A stretch of 64,000 nucleotides of DNA. Source: Ilex aquifolium (lineage: Eukaryota; Streptophyta; Magnoliopsida; Aquifoliales; Aquifoliaceae). The position numbers and the translations under genes were made by a program. Under the pieces are notes generated by a model. That model did not search any database, had not been told where the DNA came from, and saw nothing but the letters and a program-made list of their open reading frames with translations. Below are positions 55,680-64,000 of this stretch, piece by piece (position 1 is the first letter of the stretch; each line of letters starts with the position of its first letter). The stretch is taken from contig OX637394.1 in assembly GCA_951799425.1 (NCBI GenBank), positions 34,508,001 through 34,572,000 on the forward strand, given 5' to 3'.

Positions 55680-57305
55680 TGCTTGATGTATTTCATCTTC
55701 CCTAATCTTCGAACATCATCCTGTAGTATGTGTATGACTTATACGGATAGGAGAGTGTCACTCTCCCTCAAAATGATACAAGAAAAGGCGTAAACTGAAT
55801 AGTGGGAATGAACAAAATGTGTGTGTGTGTGTGAACAAAAGTGCTCCCCAAGCGTAGGGAGACTTTCGAATGTCGTGTTTTATTTGGAAATCGTATTCGA
55901 AGGTCGTCTTCTCAGGGAAGGAGATCAATCATTTTGAAGGTGATTTTTGTGAAAAAAAAAGGAAATGTGTAAAAATCTTTAAGGTTTGAGTTTTGGTGAG
56001 TGAAGATTGGTTATAGAAATGTAATGGAAATAATTGTTGGCTAATCCGAAGAGGTTATTCCAATGGGAATGCCAAATCAACTCAAGACCTTCCTCCAATG
56101 GTGTATAGATGTTTGATTGATTCATAGGAAACGCGGGACTGAATGGAGGTGAGGATTCAAGCATACACCGTGACAAGTCTACGGTGTATCAAGAACTCAC
56201 AACCATGTCCACACTCAACCTAGTCAAACCAAATCAACGTACACTACGAGGGGGAAAGAAAAAAGAGTTGATTTAGCATACCCAAGAGGAGTTCTCCCTT
56301 GGATTAGACAAATTAAGGCTTAGCTACTCATATTTAATGCAAGAACATTAATGAGATGAAGAGACATTGTAAAGAAATGAAGAATGTAACTTAAATGAAT
56401 GCAAGAAAACATAAGCTACAAAAAAGTGCATTTAATACCCATTTGAAGAACTTGAAATGAAAAACTTGAATACAACAATGGTGAAATCCAAAATGTAGAA
56501 CTAAACTTGCAATGTACGTGTAATAAATGCCATTAAATGAAGCTTACAAGAGTCTTAAGAAAGATTACAAGTGAAATGGATGGAAGAAATGTAAAAATGT
56601 AAGTTTTCTCTCTCTAACTATGTCTTCTTCCTTGGAGCTTCTCTTTCTACAATGCAATACCCATCTGAATAATGTATAATAATCTCCCTCCTTTCATCCA
56701 TGGAGCTCTATGGTCTGTATTGTGCAGATTTTTCATCAATTGGGGTAGCTTTGGAAGCCTGCACCAGCAAGGTGCAGACATGCTTGCACCCTCCTGCCAC
56801 TTTGTCAGCCTCTCTCCTTCTCTCTCTTCTTCTTACATGCTTCTTCTTCCAAGTCAGGCTTTTGTGTAAGAGATGGCATGGTGGTATGTGGAACATGTCA
56901 GGGAAGGTGTGGGAGAAGTGTAGGTGGGACCCCCAAGCAGTTGGAGCTGAGTTGCAGAAGTCAGGCATTTTCAGTAAAACCTACCGATAGTTTTGCGGTA
57001 GAACCCACTCCGGTGGCCAAAACCTACCGGTATTTTTATGACAAACCTACCGATAGGTTTTAACTTGTTTTGCTTAAATCTTGGTTCTTTCACCTCCCAA
57101 GCCCTATCAAGCCTCCTCCTCAACTCCATTGACCTTACGCACCATAATAGGGGAATAACATGCACCATTTAAGCTCTTTTACATGCAAACACACCGAAAC
57201 CTCATTAAAAGCTCAAAACATTGCAATTACCCTCATTTTCACCATAGAAGATAGTATAAAAAGGGTGCAAATGTACATAGGATATGCAATATTTTGTGCT
57301 AATCA
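55680..57305 (-). repeat. 5' LTR of element J
   Basis: The LTR is 1626 bp, TGATTAGCAC at 57305 to TCAAGCA at 55680 on the minus strand. A palindrome-rich patch lies at 56977-57062: AAACCTACCGATAGGTTT and partial copies. The conserved GGGGGTCCCACCTACACTTCTC block is at 56911-56934. Its partner LTR is not in the window. Confidence 0.88.
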
Positions 57306-57394
57306 GAGTGACACTCACCTAACCGTATAAGCCACATACACATTACCGGAATCATGGTCGGAAATTAGGTACGACGGAATAAGTCAAGCATTTT

Positions 57395-57412
57395 TGGCGC
57401 CGTTTCCTGGGA
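57395..57412 (+). other. Primer binding site of element K
   Basis: TGGCGCCGTTTCCTGGGA follows the LTR end TCAAGCA at 57390 by 4 nt. Confidence 0.82.
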
Positions 57413-57548
57413 AGGCAAAGCGTTGAATTAAGAAGGTGATTTCAGACAATGGAGGTATGTCCCGTGAATTCTCATCACGGGCTGAGGTACGTTGTTCCTT
57501 GTATATACTTTTGTTTACTTGTCTTTTCATTTGTAGATATTATTTTTT

Positions 57549-59269
57549 ATGTGCGGATGGGACGACCCAAATAGATTGGTTAGAAGACCTTTAGGCCCCA
57601 ACATGAATATTGACCAAGACCCACCCGAGGATGCCGGTGACAACTTTGAGGATGTTGGTGCTAATGTCCCAAGGGGAGGAGGAGTACAAGACCCTAAAAT
57701 TCCAAACCCAATAATGCATTTCCCTCCTAGGAATGAAGGGAATAATATCCCCATTGATCCTCCGGCGAGGTCAATGCGGGACTATCTCCAACCCACACGT
57801 AGCACCACTCCTCCCTCATGCATTTTTTTACCAGTCCAAGCTCATGCCTTCCTAGTCAAGCCGATAATGTTACAACTACTTCCTCAATTCCACGGAATTG
57901 AAAGAGAAAATCCTTATTTACACATTAAGGAGTTTGAGGAAATAATTGCAACCGTCCTCACTAATCATGCCATGGAAGACATAACTCGCTTAAAATTGTT
58001 TCCATTTTCCCTTAAGGATAAAGGCAAAATGTGGTTAAATTCCATGAAGCCTCGATCCATAATCTCTTGAGCACAAATGCTTTCCGACTTTATGAACAAA
58101 TTATTTTCGGTGCCTAAAACTAACGCTCTTAAAAAACAAATCTAAAACTTTTCGGAAAAGCCCAATAAACAATTTTATCAATGTTGGGATCGCTACAAGG
58201 AATTACTACAATCCATTCCACATCATGGTTTTGAATCATGGCAATTGGTGAGCTTCTTCTACGAAGGGATTGCACCAGGCCATCGAAAATTCTTAAACAT
58301 GATGTGCAATAGGGAGTTCTTAAACAAGGATCCTAATGAGGCCCTAGATTACTTTAGTACATTGGCACAAATGCACAATCTTGGGATAGTACGGATCCCA
58401 CCGATGTACCGAGGTCTTCTTCGGGTAGTAATCAACCAAGTGGGGGAGGGATGTATGATTTAAAGGACCGGGAAGACTTGCTTTCCAAAATCACCAAATT
58501 GTCTATGAAAGTAGAGAGTCTTATGGTCAATAGGAGACATGAGGTGTCCAACATTTCCAAGACCGAGGAGTTTTGCTCTATTTGTGAGAGTGTTGAGAAT
58601 TTCATCTCGGAATTCCCCAACATTCTGGCACTTCAGGAAGTCTACAATGAGCAAGTCAATGCCTTTAATCAAAGTAGGCAATCATTCTCCCTGCATTCTA
58701 ACACTTACAATCCGGGTTGGAGTGATCACCCGAACTTTAGTTGGAAGAATGAGAATCCCACTCCTCACGGGTCTAGTTCAAACTCACCCCCCATGCCTCC
58801 TAAGCAAAATCAATACCATGGCCAAGGTCAATCGTCTAGCTCTCAATACCCCCAGTCCAATGCACAAGGGTTTTCACAAAATCCATCCCCATTAAGTTAT
58901 GGTCAACAAGGACCATCCAATCCTCCCACCTACCAACCACCTCATAAGAGGAACTTAGAGGATGTGGTGCACCAATTCATAAAAAGCCAAACCACCATCA
59001 ACAATCAAACCGTCACCGCTTTCAATGACATTTTGACTCAAATCAAAAAATTTACCAATGCCATAGGGTCATCCCAACTAGAGAAAGGAAAATTTCCCAC
59101 TCAACCTCAAGAAAACCCTAGGGGCCAACACGTGATAGAGTCATTCAAGCCCACCAAAGAGAGTTGTGAGAAACTCAAGGCGGTCACCACCCTTCGAAGT
59201 GGCAACCAAATTGATAAAAATATTTTGCCAAAAGTCTCACCTAATGCCACATTGGAAAAAGAGAAATAG
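57549..59269 (+). pseudogene. Element K gag (broken)
   Basis: The start MCGWDDPNRLVR is followed by MNIDQDPPEDAGD, FPPRNEGNNIPIDPP, LLPQFHGIERENPYLHI, LKLFPFSLKDKGKMWLNS, YKELLQSIPHHGFESWQ and FLNKDPNEALDYFSTLAQM. Two nonsense codons (58068-58070 and about 58144) and a frameshift at 58400-58450 break it. The last part has CSICESVENFISEFPN, a knuckle-like site lacking a full CCHC set, then a Pro/Gln/Ser-rich tail and NAIGSSQLEKGKFPTQPQENPRGQ, ending at 59269. Confidence 0.88.
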
Positions 59270-59322
59270 ACTAAGGATAACTCCGAGGGGTCGAGCTGAG
59301 TGAGAAAGAAAAAAATGTTGAA

Positions 59323-60054
59323 GTGAATGTGCATGCATGTCCCATTTGGGCCCATTTTCCCAATCGTTTGAAGCCAACCATGAAGGTGGCTAATTATTCT
59401 GACATTATTGAGATGTTCAAGCAGATTAAGATCAACATCCCGCTCCTCGATGCCATAAAGCAAATCCCTTCATGTGCCAAGATTTTGAAGGATTTATGCA
59501 CCGTGAAAAGAAAGTTGAATGTGCACAAGAAGGCATTCCTCACCGAGCAAGTGAGCTCAATCTTGAGCACAAACACACCACCAAAGTTCAAAGACCCCAG
59601 ATGCCCTACAATTGCCATCACAATAGGAAATTGTTGGGTGGAGCAAGCACTTCTTGATTTGGGGGCAAGTGTCAACCTCCTACCCTTTTCGGTGTACCAA
59701 CAACTCCAACTTGAAGAGTTGAAGCCAACTCCAATCACTCTTCAATTGGCGGATCGTAGTGTTAGAACACCAAGGGGAGTAGTTGAGGATGTCTTAGTCC
59801 AAGTTGATGATTTATATTTCCCTATTGATTTTGTTGTACTTGATACTCAGCCGGTTGTTAATACTAGTTCACAAATTCTCGTCATACTAGGTAGACCTTT
59901 TCTTGCTACATCTAATGCTATGATTAATTACAGGAACGGTCTAATGAAACTTGTATTCGGGAATATGACAATGGACCTCAACATGTTCAACTTGTGCAAG
60001 CACCGGGGGATGATGAGGAAGTGCATGAAGTCAATAGGATTGACACTTTGGTAG
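59323..60054 (+). pseudogene. Element K protease region
   Basis: It reads IPLLDAIKQIPSCAKILKDLCT, KKAFLTEQVSSIL, the active-site segment LLDLGASVNLLPFSVY, LQLADRSVRTPRGVVEDVLVQVD and VILGRPFLATSNAMINYRNG. D-L-G-A is the usual form in Athila elements. It is in a different frame from gag and lacks RT downstream because LTR L is inserted at 60076. Comparison with 40397-41415 shows a clearly different family. Confidence 0.88.
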
Positions 60055-60075
60055 AGCAGCACTTGGAGCTATTGA

Positions 60076-60859
60076 TGTAACACCCCAAAACACACCCTAG
60101 ACGGCATTACATCCTAACACATTCATATCATGAGAGCACTAAAATAATCCATCAATAAAAAGACTTCATAAGGTCATCCATAAAGTTTACAGCATTATCC
60201 CAAAAGAATAGACCCATTTTGGCCTTTACATCCCAAAAATCAATTAAAGTAGCACAGCGGAATAGCAAAAGAAAACTAGACTTTACAAGGTTCAAAATGA
60301 ATATCCTAGTCTAGTATAAAAAGGAAAGAGGTCACTCTATGCGTCCACCTCGGGGTCCACCGTCCCGTCAAGTGGAGTCTCCCAAGTAGCGGGCTCCTCG
60401 ACCCTTAAGTCCTCCTCAAACGGGAAATCTGAAAAATGTTAGCGGTAGGGGGTGAGCACGAAGCTCTGTAGAAAAATTCTCTCAAACCCATACAAGGTTT
60501 AGAAAAGCATTTAAAATGGTCGGTCTCATTTTTAACATAACATAGATACATAATTTGAAATAAAGCAGTGACATTTAAAAAGGATCTCAAGTTTATGTAA
60601 AACATTACTTAAATGAATAAACGAGTACCATATGCAAATAATCACCATGAATTGTCATAAACAATTTCCAACAATTCTTTCAGTAGGTGGCATACTTTAG
60701 GGTAACCTCCACCTCCCTTTAGATCATCTTTGTTTCTCAAGCATCCTTACAAGGAACCTCTTGAGAATGGGTGAGCATCCTTACAAGGAACCTCTCACAA
60801 ATCATTACATGGCTTCCCAAGCATCCTTACAAGGAACCTCTTGGGAAGGGGTGAGCATC
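60076..60859 (-). repeat. LTR L: partial C-type chromovirus LTR
   Basis: It begins TGTAACACCCCAAAACACACC like LTR C and matches its first part, including the acceptor-like AACATTTTTCAG region (60428-60439) and GCTTCGTGCTCACCCCCTACC. The hairpin array is reduced to four cores with longer arms. It is cut at 60859 within the fourth core by a CACTA-like terminus. Confidence 0.9.
60734..60859 (-). repeat. Hairpin array in LTR L
   Basis: Cores GCATCCTTACAAGGAACCT are enclosed by TCTCAAG/CTTGAGA, GTGAG/CTCAC and TTCCCAAG/CTTGGGAA; the fourth is broken after GTGAGCATC. The arms differ in sequence but stay complementary. Confidence 0.92.
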
Positions 60860-62493
60860 CACTACAACAAAAATCGTTTTTTGCGACGATTTTTTTCGTC
60901 GCTAAATTAAAAAAAATCGTCGCAAATTATTTTTTGCGACGTTTTTTTTTTGTCGCGTGTTCGTCGCAATAGCCTCGTCGCAGAAAGTATTTTGCGACGC
61001 AAATTTATTTTCATCGCAAAAAAAAAAAATTGCGACGAAAAAAAAACGTCGCTAAAAGTTATAAAAACGTAGCTAAAATCTGTTCCACCAGCATAACAAA
61101 ATAAAAAATAATAATTTAATTCATTTTTCGCGACGTAAAAAAATCGTCGCAAATAGTTTTTTACAAAAATAAAAATGTAAAAAATAATAATTTAATTAAT
61201 TTTTAGCAACATAAAAAAAATCGTCGCAAATAATTTTTTACAAAAATAAAAAATAATAATTAAATTATTTTTAGCGACGTAAAAAAATCGTCGCCAATAG
61301 TTTTTTACAAAAATAAAAATGTAAAAAATAATAATTAAATTAATTTTTAGCGACGTAAAAAAAATCGTCGCAAATAATTTTTTACAAAAATAAAAAATAA
61401 TAATTAAATTAATTTTTAGCGACGTAAATAAATCGTCGCAAATAGTTTTTTACAAAAATAAAAATGTAAAAAATAATAATTAAATTAATTTTTAGCGACG
61501 TAAAAAAAGCGTCGCCAATAGTTTTACAAAAAATAAAAAATAATAATTTAATTAATTTTTAGCGACGGAAAAAAAAACGTCGCAAATAATGTTTTACATA
61601 AAAAATAATTAAATAAATAAATTTGCGACGTATAAAAATCGTCGCGAAAAAGATTGTTCCTACAATTTTCGCGACGATTTTAATTTCGTCGCAAAAAAGT
61701 TCATTTTTTTTTAAATAATTCATAAAAATTGATATTCCAATAAAATTTTTCACCTGTACACCAATAATATATGTGTTCAATAAAAAACTAACATAATTAA
61801 TACATTTCACATCTTTTAAAAAAAAAAAACGAAATTTTATTTCGAAAAAGAATGAATTACAAGAATCAAAGAACTAGAAGTTTTAAAAATTAAAAAAATG
61901 GCTTTAATCCTTCAAGAGGATTTAAACCATCTCTAATTACATTTAATGTCTCTTAAACTTGAACAGCTCCAGCAGTCCAGCTCCATGCCTTGAAATACCA
62001 TCAAGTGGCTCTCTACAGGAAAGCGAAGGCCAAAGATCTGGATATCCAGAACCCCTACAAGGAAAACAGATCAAATTTTTACCTTGGAGGATATTGTTCA
62101 GTAAATAGTTCAAAATATGGGTTTGATTGGAAAATGAGACTGGACAATCTTTTGAAGTGTCAAAGCCTTACAAGCAGCTCAGTCTAGTTTTCCAAAAGTA
62201 AAAGGCATTTAAAAGATTAAAACAATCAATACCGCCCTTAATATATATACACGTCCATTAATATAACTACTAATCTTTATGCCTAGGCATAAGAAGATAT
62301 CCTCCTTTGGGAGGCTCTTTTGTCACAAAAGCATTAACAGAAAGAGGATTATCGAAATATAAATCCTTTGAGAGATACATGCAACATCAACACTGCAACA
62401 GGCAATGACCCCTACACAACCTGAATACTCCATTGTAAAAAAATTCAAGCATTAAAAAGTTCATGCAAAGAACATCACATCATACACAATACC
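60860..62493 (+). mobile_element. CACTA-like DNA transposon, left part
   Basis: The terminus CACTACAACAAAAATCG at 60860 is of the CACTA (En/Spm) type and breaks LTR L. Subterminal sequence has many GCGACG/CGTCGC copies, including about seven tandem units of roughly 70-76 bp at 61125-61640. The remaining part to 62493 is A/T-rich; a short frame at 61990-62187 is not recognised. No transposase is seen and the right terminus is not in the window, because an Athila-type LTR starts at 62494. Confidence 0.72.
61125..61640. repeat. Subterminal tandem repeats of the CACTA-like element
   Basis: Units of about 70-76 bp each contain TTTTTAGCGACGTAAAAAAATCGTCGC-like sequence followed by an A/T-rich spacer. 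GCGACG and CGTCGC face each other in each unit, forming an imperfect inverted repeat. Such subterminal arrays are transposase sites in CACTA elements. Confidence 0.85.
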
Positions 62494-64000
62494 TGATTCA
62501 CACCAAATTTTGTATATTTTGTGTGCAAATCATCTCGGGTTAAATTGATTTTTGGAGATTATATTGATGTGAATTGCGTTAATCGAGCACTTATTGGTAA
62601 TTTGTCAGTTTTGCAGTTAAACAATGAAAATTTCGACTGTGTGAAAGCTGTGATGAATGGAGATGAGGGCCATCTTTGATGTTGAATTAAAAGAAGAAGG
62701 AAGTAAGAAGGAATCCACATCATTCAGCTACCGCAGAGCTACCGGTAGCCAAATGCCTCTGGAGTTGCAGCTACCGCAGAGCTACCGGTAGCCAAATGCC
62801 ACTGGAGTTGCAGCTACCGCAGAGCTACCGGTAGCCAAATGCCTCTGGAGTTGCAGCTACCGCAGAGCTACCGGTAGCCAAATGCCACTGGAGTTGCAGC
62901 TACCGCAGAGCTACCGGTAGCCAAATGCCACTGGAGTTGCAGCTACCGCACAGATACCGGTAGCCAAATGCTACTGGAGCTACAGCTACCGGTAGTCAGT
63001 GAACGAGCTACCGGTAGCCGAGGCTATTTCATCCGAATTTTTGCTGGGTGATTCCTGATACCTCAAGGGCCCCACCATCTAGTCTCTCTCAGTCCGCTGA
63101 CTCGTTCAACATGCAAAACACCCCTCCATGCCTGTTCTCTTGGACTTTGAAGCCATGGCATTAATTGAAGAAAGAGAGAATAGGAGCTGCTGGGTTGCAG
63201 ACCAGCTCTGCACATCTCTGTCATACCCTGTTTGTCTCCCTCCAGTAATCAGATAGGAGACTCCTTCCTCTCCAGAATGGGGAGGGAAGGGAAAAAGGGG
63301 CTTTTCTCCATAGCAAAGGAAATTACACCAAGAAGGCAAGTTGGGGTGCAGGGAGTTGCTGCATCTTCCTGGTCCAAGCCTGCAGACTAGGCTCTGCTGC
63401 TGAAGCTTCAGGGGATGCCCAGGCACGTTTTGGAGAAAGAAATGTTCTCCAAGGATGGGGATGACCAGGAAGCCAGATTATTCATTCAGATAATTTTTGT
63501 AATAGGTTTTTAGAGAGAGAAAGTCTGGGCGGAGAAGGAAATGAACAGTAGTTTCTAGAGAGAGAAAGTTGTGATTTTTGCATGTTCTTCTACTGCATTG
63601 TCTTGTAATCTTGAGTAAGACTCTTAGTAGTTCATTGAATGCCATGAATGTTGTTTTTCCTTCATGTTTTGTTAGTTCAATGTTCATTTAATGCTTCACC
63701 ATTAATGCTCCAAGTATTTCATCTTTCATAACTATGCAATGGGTTTAAATACATGTTCTTTTAGCTCATAAATTCTGATATTTAGCCACCTTAGAAGTTC
63801 ATAGATTTGAATGCTCTTCCATTACATAGTTATTTCCATTCCAAGTATGAGTAGCTAAATCCTCTAGTTGGCAAGACCAAGAGGGATCTCCCTTGGGGAT
63901 ACCATTTCAACTATTTCTCCTCTTTCCCTTTAGAGTCAAATGGTTCGTTTTGACCGGATAGAAGATGGATGTGTCGATGAGTCTTTGATAAACCGTAGGC
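62494..64000 (+). repeat. LTR H (Athila type), runs out of window
   Basis: It begins TGATTCACACCAAATTTTGTATATTTTG at 62494, similar to the start of the other Athila-type LTRs. It contains a 43 bp tandem array with GCTACCGGTAGC palindromes, a GGGCCCCACCATC block at about 63068 and the typical distal blocks (GAGTAGCTAAATC, GAGTCTTTGATAAACC). The left flank is atacc. Whether it is solo or part of a full element cannot be seen. Confidence 0.85.
62728..63018. repeat. GCTACCGGTAGC palindrome array in LTR H
   Basis: Perfect 12 bp GCTACCGGTAGC copies start at 62738, 62781, 62824, 62867 and 62910, exactly 43 bp apart, and again at 63007. Degenerate copies are near 62953 and 62982. The spacers (CAAATGCC[T/A]CTGGAGTTGCA...) are near-identical. 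Confidence 0.96.

Larger units (their letters stand above)
50668..57305 (-). mobile_element. Element J: Athila-like retrotransposon, 5' part
   Basis: The 5' LTR (55680-57305) is followed downwards by a primer site and gag to 50668, where it is cut off by chromovirus C. Solo LTRs F and E interrupt gag. It closely resembles plus-strand element K and is inserted in the LTR of K at 57306 (flank gagtg). Protease and beyond are not present; the protease next to C at 41415 belongs to a different family. Confidence 0.88.
57306..60075 (+). mobile_element. Element K: Athila-like retrotransposon, 5' part (plus strand)
   Basis: It consists of the last 85 bp of its 5' LTR (57306-57390), primer site, leader, gag and protease. 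Element J removed or displaced the rest of the LTR on the left and a C-type chromovirus LTR (L) interrupts protease-pol at 60076. RT and later domains are not in the window. Confidence 0.87.

Noticed and set aside
57549..60054. Element K as the missing upstream part of element I
   Set aside because: Its protease differs clearly from that of element I and the orientation is opposite.
61990..62187. Possible transposase exon in the CACTA-like element
   Set aside because: No recognised transposase motif, short, and no adjoining coding sequence.
62728..63018. CRISPR-like array (regular palindromic repeats with spacers)
   Set aside because: The spacers are near-identical, the setting is a plant LTR and no cas-like gene exists; it is a tandem repeat.
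63106..63426. 106-codon minus-strand ORF in LTR H
   Set aside because: It lies within an LTR, antisense, with no known motif.

Overview
This window looks like transposable-element-dense nuclear DNA of a flowering plant. Nearly every recognisable coding stretch belongs to an LTR retrotransposon, to an integrated pararetrovirus (Caulimoviridae) or to a CACTA-like DNA transposon. I found no host gene, no rRNA or tRNA gene and no CRISPR. The nested insertions, the wide use of nonsense codons and the long LTRs fit pericentromeric or other heterochromatic DNA; the species cannot be named from the sequence.

Layout. 1-15600 is an endogenous pararetrovirus with a florendovirus-like two-ORF plan. Its 5' half (primer site, movement protein, coat protein) lies on the minus strand at 11240 to 1283. 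Its 3' half (protease, reverse transcriptase, RNase H, ORF2, promoter, poly(A) signal) lies on the plus strand at 11242-15600. The coat-protein gene is split by element A (1851-8585), a non-autonomous Athila-like retrotransposon. 15636-41415 is element I, a minus-strand Athila-like element (3' LTR, env-like ORF, integrase, RNase H, RT, protease). It carries two nested plus-strand Tekay/Del-like chromoviruses: B (18997-27642, TSD CCCAT) and D (30156-38786, 3' end deleted). 41416-50663 is chromovirus C on the minus strand with a truncated 5' LTR. 50668-57305 is the 5' part of Athila-like element J (minus), whose gag is interrupted by two solo LTRs, E (50915-52724, TSD ACAAC) and F (53178-55018, TSD TCGAG). 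J sits in the LTR of the related plus-strand element K (57306-60075). K is cut by a C-type chromovirus LTR, L (60076-60859), which is itself cut by a CACTA-like element (60860-62493). A further Athila-like LTR, H, runs from 62494 out of the window.

The main non-coding discovery is that LTRs of several different families carry arrays of short perfect palindromes. In five Athila-type LTRs the array is in the same place, just upstream of a conserved GGGGGTCCCACCTAC-type block, but the palindrome sequence differs between subfamilies (GTACCGGTAC, AACCTTCCGGAAGGTT, GCTACCGGTAGC and a CCTACCGATAGG type). Chromoviruses B and C carry similar arrays (GTACCGGTAC and ACGTTCGAACGT) just upstream of their putative core promoters. 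Two further signals are arrays of RNA-type hairpins with covarying stems in the C and L LTRs, and a candidate GT-AG leader intron at an equivalent place in the LTRs of B, C and D.

All elements look defective. In B and D most premature stops are of the kind made by C-to-T decay, while the reading frames are otherwise largely intact. The nesting gives a relative history: virus before A; I before B and D; J before E and F; K before J and L; L before the CACTA element, which precedes H.
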